DNA of 64,000 nucleotides from Streptomyces aquilus (GTDB lineage Bacteria > Actinomycetota > Actinomycetes > Streptomycetales > Streptomycetaceae), in contig NZ_CP034463.1 in assembly GCF_003955715.1 (NCBI RefSeq), positions 4,278,001 through 4,342,000 on the forward strand. Direction: 5' to 3'. Each line of letters opens with the position of its first letter. Position 1 is the stretch's first letter. The translations under genes were made by a program, and so were the position numbers. The notes beneath the pieces are model-generated. The model was given only the letters and a program-made list of their open reading frames with translations. It searched no databases and had not been told where the DNA came from. Shown piece by piece: positions 1 to 8,700 of the stretch.

Positions 1-1163
1 ACCTATTTGCAGGACCGGGCGGCCTGGACATCGCGGCCGAGATGCTTGGTCTGCCCACTATTGGCGTGGAATGGGACGAGTCGACCCGGGCGACCCGGCG
101 TGCTGCGGACCTGCGTACCACGGGGGAACCGGATGTGGCAAAGGTGAACCCACTCGACGTCGAGGTCGCCTCAGCCAGAATCCTCACGGGCGGCCCGCCT
201 TGCCAGACCTACTCGGTGGCAGGCAACCGCGAGGGGCACAAGGCCCTCGAAGTGGTGCAGGACCTGGCCGAGCGTGTGGGAGGGAGCGAGACCGTCGGGC
301 ATCTGAAGAAAGCCTGGAGGACCGTCGAACAGAAGGCCCACGACGAGTCGTGGACTGACGAACGAACCGGGCTCGTGCTCCAGCCCCTGCGGTGGATCGT
401 CGAGAAGAAGCTCAAGGCGGACCCCTACGACGTAGTGATCCTTGAGCAGGTCCCAACTGTCCTGCCCGTCTGGAGGAAGTACCGGGAAATCCTTCGCGAG
501 TTGGGCTACGACGCAGATTGCCACATCCTGCACACCGAGGACTACGGGGTGCCACAGACGCGTCGCCGCGCTGTACTGATCGCCCGATACACGGGGAAGA
601 AGGGCAAGGCGCTCGAGTTCCCCAAACTGACGCATCAGCGCTATCGCAAGGGGGTGGAGCGACTCCCCGCGCTGGAGCCAGAAAACCGCGCGGCCGAGCA
701 AAACGCGCTCTTTGACCCGCAGCCGCGCGCACGTGGGCAAGAGCCGTGGGTCTCGATGGGTGACGTTCTAAAGGACACCAGGCCAACCAATTTCGTGGTC
801 CGCTCCAACTACGGCTCAGGCGGCGACCCCAAGAAACGAGGTCTCCGCACGTCCGATCAGCCGGCCGCCACCGTCACAGGCAAGGTTCGCCGAAACAAGG
901 TGTTTGATCTCAAGGGAATCGACAAGAACGGCGACCCTGAACTCGGCCCGGAGCAGGAGCGTTTCACACTGCAGGAGGCTGGCCTCCTGCAGACCTTCCC
1001 AGCCGATTACCCTTGGCGGGGCACGGACATCGCACAGCAGATCGGCAATGCCATCCCGCCGCTTCTGGCCATCCACGTCCTGTGCACCGCGCTAAGGTTG
1101 GACGACAACAAAAAACGGCAAGCCATCGAAGCACTCAGAACCTGGAGTCCCACCCATTCATGA
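1..1163 (+). CDS. DNA (cytosine-5-)-methyltransferase, 5' end outside window
   Basis: The reading frame is open from base 3, so the first codons lie left of the window and 386 residues are visible. Motif I, FAGPGGLD (bases 6-29), binds S-adenosylmethionine. GGPPCQTYS carries the catalytic Cys (codon 201-203). EQV (444-452) stands where ENV is usual; the Glu that protonates the cytosine is kept. QTRRR (555-569) is motif VIII and QIGNAIPP (1038-1061) is motif X; the target-recognition region lies between them. The enzyme would place 5-methylcytosine on the host genome. It ends 9 bp from a convergent gene. In class 2 DISARM a 5mC methylase marks self DNA, and the DrmA/DrmB-like genes about 11 kb away suggest the same role here. 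It could instead belong to an unrelated system to the left. Confidence 0.9.
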   Translation, partial: LFAGPGGLDIAAEMLGLPTIGVEWDESTRATRRAADLRTTGEPDVAKVNPLDVEVASARILTGGPPCQTYSVAGNREGHKALEVVQDLAERVGGSETVGHLKKAWRTVEQKAHDESWTDERTGLVLQPLRWIVEKKLKADPYDVVILEQVPTVLPVWRKYREILRELGYDADCHILHTEDYGVPQTRRRAVLIARYTGKKGKALEFPKLTHQRYRKGVERLPALEPENRAAEQNALFDPQPRARGQEPWVSMGDVLKDTRPTNFVVRSNYGSGGDPKKRGLRTSDQPAATVTGKVRRNKVFDLKGIDKNGDPELGPEQERFTLQEAGLLQTFPADYPWRGTDIAQQIGNAIPPLLAIHVLCTALRLDDNKKRQAIEALRTWSPTHS

Positions 1164-1172
1164 GCAGGACGA

Positions 1173-2054
1173 TCAGTCCAGCTCTGCCTCCCCATCGATC
1201 TCGTCCTTGCCTCTCACCGGAGCATCGGCGAACAACTCCGCGAAGTAGTCGGTCAGGCTCGCCACCGATTCCTCAGGGACGCGCCCATCGGCCGGACCCG
1301 TGGGAAGTGCACGATGGTGCACGGAGCCGCCTTCATCTCCCTCCTCGATCCAAATGCGCACGGCCCCGGCATCCCGCTGCGTATCCGGCGCGATCACGTC
1401 GTACATAAGGGTCGCAGCCGCCGCGTTGACAGCCTTGGCCAAAGCGTTTGTCGCCCGCCCCGTCCGCACAACATCGCGTTGCAGCAACCGGACCAACGCC
1501 TGTGCCGTAGGTCTGTGGTCGATGACGTCCAACCGCAGCACCGTATTCAGCATGTCCTGGTTCCCGCATGCAGTGACCACGGGTGCGTAGTCGGGTCCGT
1601 CTCGAAACAACTCGGCGGACCACCATAGCCGCGCAAAGGCCTGCTTGTAGTGAGGGCCCTTGAAGTACCGGGCGTTGACGGTCTTCCGCTTCTCGGAGAA
1701 GTGCCGCCAGACCACGAAGTCGGGAGCAACGCCGAGGGCCAGGTAGTTCCACAGCGCCGGATCCGCCGCCTCCGTACGCGTCAGGCGCAGGATCGCGTGA
1801 AGGCGCGGCGCGAGCCACGCGTCAGCCTGAGTCGGCTTGTCGTCCCGGTGCATGTACATCGCGTCGTCGATCAGGTCCCGAATCGCGCGCAGTCGCCATC
1901 GGGGACTCTCGGGCAGCGGCTCGGTCGACTGATTGAGTGCAATGCCAGGGACATTGTCCTTGCCGGAGAGCAGCCCGTCCGTGATGAATCGCGCCGCCTC
2001 TTCGTCGGTGAGCCGAGCCAGGTACTCGGGCAGGTGATCGGGCTTCTCCGTCAT
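1173..2054 (-). CDS. Hypothetical protein of the island, possibly DUF6339-like
   Basis: A 293-residue soluble protein with no signal peptide or membrane segment. The middle is rich in aromatic residues (LWNYLALGVAP, then VVWRHFSEKRKT, around residues 110-130), and the C-terminal third is acidic. I recall a similar Trp-rich pattern in the uncharacterised DUF6339 family, but I cannot confirm it. It is the last gene of the leftward operon: its ATG shares ATGA with the stop of the preceding gene (2051-2054), so the two are probably translationally coupled. The function is unknown; context makes it an accessory part of the defence-like locus. Confidence 0.75.
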   Translation of the reverse strand: MTEKPDHLPEYLARLTDEEAARFITDGLLSGKDNVPGIALNQSTEPLPESPRWRLRAIRDLIDDAMYMHRDDKPTQADAWLAPRLHAILRLTRTEAADPALWNYLALGVAPDFVVWRHFSEKRKTVNARYFKGPHYKQAFARLWWSAELFRDGPDYAPVVTACGNQDMLNTVLRLDVIDHRPTAQALVRLLQRDVVRTGRATNALAKAVNAAAATLMYDVIAPDTQRDAGAVRIWIEEGDEGGSVHHRALPTGPADGRVPEESVASLTDYFAELFADAPVRGKDEIDGEAELD

Positions 2055-3043
2055 GCCGCGTCCTCACGATTGAGCTTGTCCAAGCCGCGCACGGTCTCCG
2101 AGAGCGCTCGGGGCACTTCGGCCCTGCGCATCGCCGCGTACTGAATTCGCGGCTGGAGTTCGGTCCATCCCGTGGCGCCCACCCGCCGGCGGTGCACTTC
2201 ACGCAGAGCGTCCTCAAGAGTCCGATCCGGCACGACGTCGGGGAGCATCTCCCTGAGTACCTCGCCCTGCCACCCGTAGGGGAACAATGGAGTGCCGTCG
2301 TCCTCGATTTCCAGGTCGCCTATGGCCGAGTGGAACACAGCGATCCACACGTCGGCGGCCATCTGGGACACCAGCATGTCGTTCACGAGGCCCTCGGGCC
2401 CCCGCCCCCCGGCCCCCAGCACCTCCGTCATGCCCTCGAAATCGGTGTTGATGTGGACAGTGGGCAGCGACCCCGACGCGTTCACGATCCACGGAGCGTC
2501 GGTGAAGTTCTGCAACCAGCGCGGGCCCTTCGCGAACCCGACCTCCCTGATGTCGAAGCTCTGCTCCCGAGTCGGGGTGTCGCTCCTCACGTCGACAATC
2601 CAGTCTTCCGCCACTTCCCCGATGATTCGCCCGGGCACCCCTTCGACCGTCGCGATCACCTGAACCGTCAAAACGGCGCGGTCGTATATGTCGGAGCGCA
2701 GCATGCGCAGTTCACCGCGCCATTCTCGGCCGCCCTCCGCCTCGGGGGCGAGCCTGGACGTGACGCGGGTGTTGGTGGTCCGGTCCGTCAGTACCGCGAC
2801 CACCACGACCTCGGACCATGGTCCGCCCGGCTCGGTCGCTTTGGAGGGGACCGTGGCCGAGACGACCAGCGTGGCGGTCTCCCAGTCTTCTGTCTCCGCC
2901 ATACCCAGTGCGACCACACGCTCGACGACGGAGCGGGCACGAGAGTCGAGCTGCTCGCGAGGCTGCTCGGGCGCCTTGACGCGCGCCGCGTCCACCCGCA
3001 GCGAAACTCCGCCTCGCAACCGGGGGTACGGGAACACCTTCAT
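2051..3043 (-). CDS. Hypothetical protein of the island
   Basis: I do not recognise this 330-residue protein. The ATG at 3043 is chosen because GGGGAG lies just upstream and the previous gene stops 5 nt away. The N-terminal half is beta-strand-like with many charged and Val/Ile stretches. A conserved-looking segment around residues 150-190 contains GPRWLQNFTDAPWIVN followed by a Gly-rich acidic loop. There is no catalytic motif, signal peptide or membrane helix. It lies tightly between the HTH-ATPase gene and the 293-aa gene, so it probably works with them, perhaps as a scaffold or sensor subunit. Confidence 0.8.
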   Translation of the reverse strand: MKVFPYPRLRGGVSLRVDAARVKAPEQPREQLDSRARSVVERVVALGMAETEDWETATLVVSATVPSKATEPGGPWSEVVVVAVLTDRTTNTRVTSRLAPEAEGGREWRGELRMLRSDIYDRAVLTVQVIATVEGVPGRIIGEVAEDWIVDVRSDTPTREQSFDIREVGFAKGPRWLQNFTDAPWIVNASGSLPTVHINTDFEGMTEVLGAGGRGPEGLVNDMLVSQMAADVWIAVFHSAIGDLEIEDDGTPLFPYGWQGEVLREMLPDVVPDRTLEDALREVHRRRVGATGWTELQPRIQYAAMRRAEVPRALSETVRGLDKLNREDAA

Positions 3044-3048
3044 GGCAG

Positions 3049-5199
3049 CTACTCCCCTTCGCCGGTGCGCAGTTCGACTACGAGGCCGCTCAAGCTCGTC
3101 CTGACGGCGTGTGTCGTGGGATCGGTCACCCCACGGAACGTCGCTGAGGTGGCGCCGTCGGAGAACCGCAGAGTGCCGTCCACCACCTGGCAGTTGTCCA
3201 TTCCCGCCAGCTCGGCCCACGCGATGGCGGGACGCGGACCGGAGCGTACGTCGAACTTGGCTACCGGGACGAGGCGCCAGTCAGCACCGCCGGCTGGAAT
3301 CCTGATCTCTCCGATCACCTGCCAGGCACCGCCGTCGAGCACTCGGGCGTCCAACTCCTCCAGCACTGGCATGGTTGCCGCAGGGAGCCGCCTCCGCTTC
3401 TTCGCCGCACCGACGGTCAATGTCTGCGCCAGGCGTCCTCCCCCTTGCTTGGGTCCCTTCTTGGGACGGGTCACGAGTGCCTTGATCGCCGTGTTGGTCT
3501 CCCACGTAAGGGCGTTGATCCGCCGGTACGCCGAAGGTGAGTACGTGAGAGTCAGTTCTTCGGTCTGTCCCCACTTGTTGTGCTCGGGAGGCTCCGCTGC
3601 CCGCAGGAATTCCTCGGCCTCGGCAGCGAACGAGGCCTGCGGTCCTGCCGCTTCGCCAGTCAGCAGGACGGCTTGGAAGGGGTTGACGGCAAAGGGCAGA
3701 CCAGGAACAGCGGTGTCCCGTACCGTCATTCGATTGCCGCGCATCGCCACGACTCGATTGGACCTGCCGTCGGCGTCTTCGGCGTCCGTCACCAGGAGCA
3801 CGGCGCGATGCTCTCCCAGAGTGGCCCGCCCTCCTCCCTTGACGGGCAGGTTGAGAGGGACAGTGGTCGCGGCAACCTGCCCGGCCTCCGTTAGTTGCTC
3901 CACGGTCGTACCTTCGAGGAAGGCCTTCAGGGCGCGGGTACGAGAAGGCTGGGTGCTCGTGGGGTCCACGCGTTCCTCAGCAATGACCACGCCGCCATTT
4001 CGCAGAGTTCGCACGGACGCTTCCAGGAGCGGCAGCCGGTCGCCACCACCTGTCATCGCGGCCCAGAAGTTCTCGCCCAAGGCGCGCTTCAGCCGGTGAT
4101 GCATCCGCTGGATGCTGTCGTCGTCCTCGCCCTCGTCTTCCGCGAGGCTCGCCACGTCGTGGGCTCCCACGATAAGAAACGACGTCCCTGGCACACCGCT
4201 CTCCCGCGTCAGGTGAAGGGACTCAACCGTGTCTTCGTCCGCCCACCAGGAACGCACAACGTTGCCTCCCGGCAGGTCGGGGTCGGGCCTGCCCAGCCAC
4301 GCTGGCCCGGCACACACCTCATCGCCCACCCGGCGCCACGGCAGGTCGAGGCGCCCGATGACCCGGCGCTCGGTCCGACCCTCGTGAGGTTCGGACAGTG
4401 TGGAGTTGATCAGCACCAGGCCGAGCCTGCTGGTTGCCCACAGCGTGGCCTTGCCCAGCCCGTACGAACCGCCTGCAGAGTGCCCTGACTTGTGACTGTC
4501 GAGCTGCCGCCTTACGACGGCCGCAAAACGACCGTCGTCGTAGTCGTCGCCGGTCAGGCCCGCCGCGTTGTAGTCGTCCACCCTCAGCAGCACGAGGCGG
4601 TCGTGCGCGTACATGTCGCGCAGCCCCGCGTCGATGACGCGACCGACCTTCTGCTCCTGCGTACGGACCACCTCATAGTGCGGGTAGAGATCGTCCCACC
4701 GGATAGCCTCGCGGAATCTGGCAAGCGTCTCCCCGGTCAGCTCGTGCAAGGTGTAACGCACCCGCACGGGTTGTCCGTTGTCGGACAACCGCTCGTCGAG
4801 ACTGTTCTGACAGGTCTCTCGGGCCAGCACCGACACGTCGGCGTCAAAGGCGAACGCGGCGGCGTTGCCCAACTCCCGCCCGCCGTCCCGGTGTCCGGGG
4901 CGGTGGTACCAGGTGACCGGAAGGCCGGCCTGGGTGTCAGTCGTTCGGGTGTGCACCGTGGCCAGATCGGTGTTCAAGGCCCGCGCGATGCGCTCGATCG
5001 TCTCGGGGCGCGGTGTCGCCCGTCCGGTGATCCATGCCGAGACAGCCGCACGCGTCACCTCCACGGTCAGAGCCAGCTCTGTCTGCGTCATGTCGGCAAG
5101 CTTCAACTGCCGTGCCAGCCATGGACCGAAGTCCTCGCCTGCTTCCACGGTCACCTGCTCTCGGATCCTGCTCCATTTTGCGTCGGACGGCACCACCAC
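3049..5199 (-). CDS. XRE-type HTH / GHKL (HATPase_c) fusion protein
   Basis: About 716 residues from GTG 5199. An XRE/Cro-type helix-turn-helix lies at roughly residues 37-75 (MTQTELALTVEVTRAAVSAW, then TPRPETIERIARAL). A GHKL ATPase follows: the N box is RETCQNSLDE, the G1 region is VDDYNAAGL and the G2 loop is GGSYGLGK. The remaining 400 residues are unassigned. GTG 5199 is chosen over the ATG at 5295 because GAGGCGGGG lies directly upstream and a short open frame stops one base before it. A DNA-binding domain joined to an ATPase suggests a regulator or sensor of the island. Its own upstream DNA carries TTTGACA inverted repeats that could be its operator. Regulation and ATPase activity are inference; the domains are clear. 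Confidence 0.85.
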   Translation of the reverse strand: MVVPSDAKWSRIREQVTVEAGEDFGPWLARQLKLADMTQTELALTVEVTRAAVSAWITGRATPRPETIERIARALNTDLATVHTRTTDTQAGLPVTWYHRPGHRDGGRELGNAAAFAFDADVSVLARETCQNSLDERLSDNGQPVRVRYTLHELTGETLARFREAIRWDDLYPHYEVVRTQEQKVGRVIDAGLRDMYAHDRLVLLRVDDYNAAGLTGDDYDDGRFAAVVRRQLDSHKSGHSAGGSYGLGKATLWATSRLGLVLINSTLSEPHEGRTERRVIGRLDLPWRRVGDEVCAGPAWLGRPDPDLPGGNVVRSWWADEDTVESLHLTRESGVPGTSFLIVGAHDVASLAEDEGEDDDSIQRMHHRLKRALGENFWAAMTGGGDRLPLLEASVRTLRNGGVVIAEERVDPTSTQPSRTRALKAFLEGTTVEQLTEAGQVAATTVPLNLPVKGGGRATLGEHRAVLLVTDAEDADGRSNRVVAMRGNRMTVRDTAVPGLPFAVNPFQAVLLTGEAAGPQASFAAEAEEFLRAAEPPEHNKWGQTEELTLTYSPSAYRRINALTWETNTAIKALVTRPKKGPKQGGGRLAQTLTVGAAKKRRRLPAATMPVLEELDARVLDGGAWQVIGEIRIPAGGADWRLVPVAKFDVRSGPRPAIAWAELAGMDNCQVVDGTLRFSDGATSATFRGVTDPTTHAVRTSLSGLVVELRTGEGE

Positions 5200-5200
5200 C

Positions 5201-5458
5201 CTACCCCGCCTCTTTGACAGAGTGTCCCTTGTCAAACAACCTTTGACAGGCCTCGAGAGCCCTCGGAGTGATCTCTTCCTGAGTGAATCGCCCAATTCCT
5301 CGCAAACAATCCCTTTTTCCGCCGCTACGCAACAGCCCTTCGAACCCTCTTGCGCATTGCCGAATCAGCCGAGTACGGTTTCGCTTCAGCGGCCCCACAC
5401 GCCTCGGGAGAAACATTTCTCCTGTGCCCTGGTCGAAGTGTGCCGTCTCCTCTTTCAT
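5201..5458 (-). CDS. Possible small gene coupled to the HTH-ATPase gene
   Basis: An open frame of about 85 codons ends with TAG one base before the GTG start of the HTH-ATPase gene, the arrangement of a coupled operon. The predicted peptide is basic, with GTGEMFLPRR near its start and a helix-turn-helix-like end (ITPRALEACQRLF). GGAAGG precedes the paired ATGs at 5461 and 5458; a longer frame begins at 5554. Codon use is poorly GC3-biased for Streptomyces, so the frame may be acquired DNA, a remnant, or chance. It also overlaps the TTTGACA repeats at 5213-5248, which fits better with non-coding DNA. Confidence 0.3.
   Translation of the reverse strand: MKEETAHFDQGTGEMFLPRRVGPLKRNRTRLIRQCARGFEGLLRSGGKRDCLRGIGRFTQEEITPRALEACQRLFDKGHSVKEAG
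5213..5248. promoter_or_regulatory. TTTGACA inverted/direct repeat cluster, candidate operator
   Basis: Three copies of one heptamer: TTTGACA at 5213-5219, its exact complement TGTCAAA at 5230-5236 (10-bp spacer), and TTTGACA again at 5242-5248. They sit 14-49 bp upstream of GTG 5199 of the HTH-ATPase gene. TTGACA also resembles a -35 box. Autoregulation by the HTH-ATPase is inferred, not shown. Confidence 0.5.
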
Positions 5459-5780
5459 CATCCTTCCGACGGCGTCACGTGCAACGACGTGTTGACATTT
5501 TCCGCGCGTCCGACTCCGTCCTCCATCTCCCTCAGTCGCGATTCTCTCCGACATGCTGATCCGGAAAGCGCAGGCTCATTGCCATGCTCCCAGCGGTAGC
5601 GACGTCCGACTTATCAGCGAACAAGTCACACGCCACAGGAACCGCCACAATCGCAGCCGCGTCATGTCAATCATCCGCATCCCGCGCGGAAGTTGACATC
5701 GCGTCACAGCGGTCGTCGACCGACCGTGCGGTCCGCCTTGCGCATCTCCCGCCAGGTCGTCGCCCCAGGATCGGAGTCCT
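5459..5780. other. Divergent control region of the island
   Basis: The 322 bp between the possible small gene and the GTG at 5781 hold no convincing gene. The composition is less GC-rich than the flanking genes. A TTGACA occurs at 5492-5497 and an inverted repeat at 5664-5699. The region must contain promoters for both arms of the island. Confidence 0.5.
5664..5699. promoter_or_regulatory. ATGTCAA...TTGACAT inverted repeat before the helicase operon
   Basis: ATGTCAA at 5664-5670 and its exact complement TTGACAT at 5693-5699 are separated by 22 bp. The right arm could be the -35 element of the rightward promoter. The shared TTGACA core with the 5213-5248 cluster suggests one regulator for both arms. 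Confidence 0.4.
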
Positions 5781-8700
5781 GTGTCTCTCGAACTGAACCG
5801 TGTGCTCGAGACCGTGATCGAACAGTCCTCCCGTGTGCTCCAGACATACGCCGTCGATCCTGGTCTCATTCCGGAGCACGCAAACGGGGAAAGACGTATC
5901 ACCCAGGGCGGATACGGTGACCGGCAGCTCTTCGAGCTCGTTCAGAACGCGGCGGACGAAATCGCCGCGGATCCAGGCGGGTGCGTCCACGTCGTTCTCA
6001 CAGACACTCACCTCTACTGCGCGAACGAGGGGAGTCCGGTTACTGCCGAAGGCGCCGAGACGATTCTCCGGATGAGCATGTCGCGGAAACGTGGCGGCCA
6101 GATCGGACGCTTCGGAGTAGGGGTCAAGTCCGTGCTCGTCGTGACCGACGCCCCCCAGTTCTTCAGCAGTTCGGGCTCCTTCGGCTTCGACCGCGAGTGG
6201 GCGTACGCGCAGATCCGCTCCGTTCCCGGGGTCACGGCCCGTCTCGGCGAGGAGTTCGAGGCTCCCGTGCTGCGCATGGCCCGCCCGTTGGACGAGGCCA
6301 CCGAGCGCGCGGCCGACGCCGTTCTCGACGAACTCCTGAGTTGGGCCACCACCGTCGTCCGCCTGCCTCTGCTCGACGGAGCCGCCGATCGGCTCGGCCA
6401 GGACATGCACGGCGGGCCCTCGACCGGAGGCCGGGAGGAGTTCCCGGTCGGGTTCCAACTGTTCTCCCCGCACGTCGCCAAGGTGATCCTGGAGGATCGC
6501 CGACCGCGCCCCGTAGTGCGCCGCACCCTCGTTGTCGAACGCGATGGGGAGCGGCACACCGTGCGAGAGGAACGGCCCGGCAGGCATCCGTCGGCCAACG
6601 GGTGGCGAGTGTTCACCCTGGCCCACGTGCCCACCGCCGAGGCCCGCGCGAGTGCGGGCGAGCTGCACGACCGGGTCACGCTCGACATCTCGTGGGCCGT
6701 GCACGAGTACGCGAAGGACGGCAAGACCGGCCTGCTCACTCACCAGAGCGGCCGTGGAAGATTCTGGTCCTTCTTCCCGACCAAGTACGAGATGACGTTG
6801 AGTGGCATCCTCAACGGCGCGTGGAAGACCAATGAGGACCGTCAGAACCTGCTGGACTCTTCCCCGTTCAACCAGGAGATGATCCGGATCGCAGCCCGAC
6901 TGGTGGTCGAGTCCTTGCCGGATCTGGCGCCCCGGGAGGATCCGGCGGCATACCTCCCACTCCTCCCCGGTCGTTCCCGTGAGTCCGAGACGGTCAGTTG
7001 GGCCGACCGCTATCTCACCGAGCGGATCTGGGACGCGACGGCTCACCGTCCCTCGCTCCCGGACCAGGACGGTCGGCTCCAGGTGCCGCGGGACCTGAAC
7101 ATCCACCCGTCGCTCGGCAAGGACAACAAGTCGCTGGTCCGCTGGCTCACACTGTGGAACTCGTACCCCGGCCGGCCGACCAACTGGTTGCACCCCTCTG
7201 TGGAGGCCACAGACCTCCGCTCCGGCAAAGTGGAGCACATCCTCAAGGCCGCCAAGCGCGAACGCGCTTCGGTTCGGGAGTGGTTGGAGGCCCTGGTCGC
7301 CGACGGCACTGCCGAGGCGTCCGCCACCGCCGTCCGAATCATCGCCGATATGATTCAGTCGGCCTCGCCGCACGCGGACGAAGCCCGGACTGCGCGAGTC
7401 GTGCTCACCGAGGAACACGGCATGGTGGCCCCCGTCGTCGGCAAGGTGTTCCGGCGCACCGACCAGGACGGGCTACGCGAGTCCCTCGTCTACGTCGACG
7501 GTGCTCTGTCAGACGACCAGTCGCTTGCAAGCGCCTTCGGCGCTCTCGGTATCCGCGAGGCAGACGTCCGAGGCCGCTTCGTCAGCGTCCTGGAGCAGGG
7601 GTTCGCCTCCTATGGCCCGCAGGAGTGGAACCGTTTCTGGGAGCTGTTCCACCAGGCCGGCAGCGGCCGGCTGTCGCATGAGGTGATCCGCCGGGTGTCC
7701 GACCCACTGTCGACGCTGTGCGTGCGCTCCTCAGAAGGGCGTTTCCGACCGATGCGGGGCTGTCTGCTGCCAGGCCCGGTCGTGACGCCGGAGTCAGACC
7801 CCGCCGTCGCAGTGGACACCCGGTTCCACTCCGACGACATGACGTTCTTCCGCGAGGTGGGGTTGCGCGATCGCCCCACGGGCGGACACCGGCCCGAGGG
7901 CGAACCGTGGTTCGAGCACTACCGGGAGGCGGCTCACAAGCAGTACTGTGCCGCCCTTCCTCCGGACCAGGCGTCCCGCCCGACGCTCGCCAGGATCAAG
8001 GTGGATGGTGCGGCGATCGGTGGCCCGTTGCACCTGCTTCCCGAACTCTCCGATGTGGCTCGCGCCAACTTCCTGAAGGCGCTGCCCGAGGACGCCCTGA
8101 TCGACAATTGGACACTGCAGGTCGGGGCTCAGGTCGGCAGCCGCCGGCCCATCGCCTCCCCGGTACGCTGGATGCTGAAGCGACACGGCCTCGTCCCCAC
8201 CACACAGGGCCTGCGCCCGGTCGCTGACGCAGTCGGCCCGCAGCTGGCCGCGTACAGCGACGTGCTGCCGGTCGCGGAGATCAGCACCGAGAAGGCCCGC
8301 AAGCTCCGTCTCGCCGCGAGCGTCGAGGAGGTACCCGACTCCTTCTGGGCCCAGCTCCAGGACAAGCTCCAGCACAGCAAGGACGACACCTTCGTCGGCA
8401 ACACCTACGTGCTGCTGACCCGCCTCGAGGTGGCCTTCGCCGAGGACACCCTCACCCGGTGCCGCATCGGCGACGAGTGGGACACGCGCCCCGACGGCGA
8501 GATCGCCGTCGCCTCGTCGCAAGAGGAATATCGGGCGCTGCGCGCCGAGCGACTGCCCGCCCTGCTGACCGCGTCGGCTGACGACGCCGCTCTGCTGGTG
8601 AAGCAATGGGGCATGCTGCCGTACGCCGACGTGATCAGCCGTGAGACCCGCTACGAGGCCGCGGGCGAGTCGGTCCCGCTCAAAGAGGCGTACCCCGCCC

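Noticed and set aside
2192..4099. 635-codon open frame on the plus strand
   Set aside because: It is antisense to the two leftward island genes; those have HTH, GHKL motifs, ribosome sites and coupled stops, whereas this frame has none.
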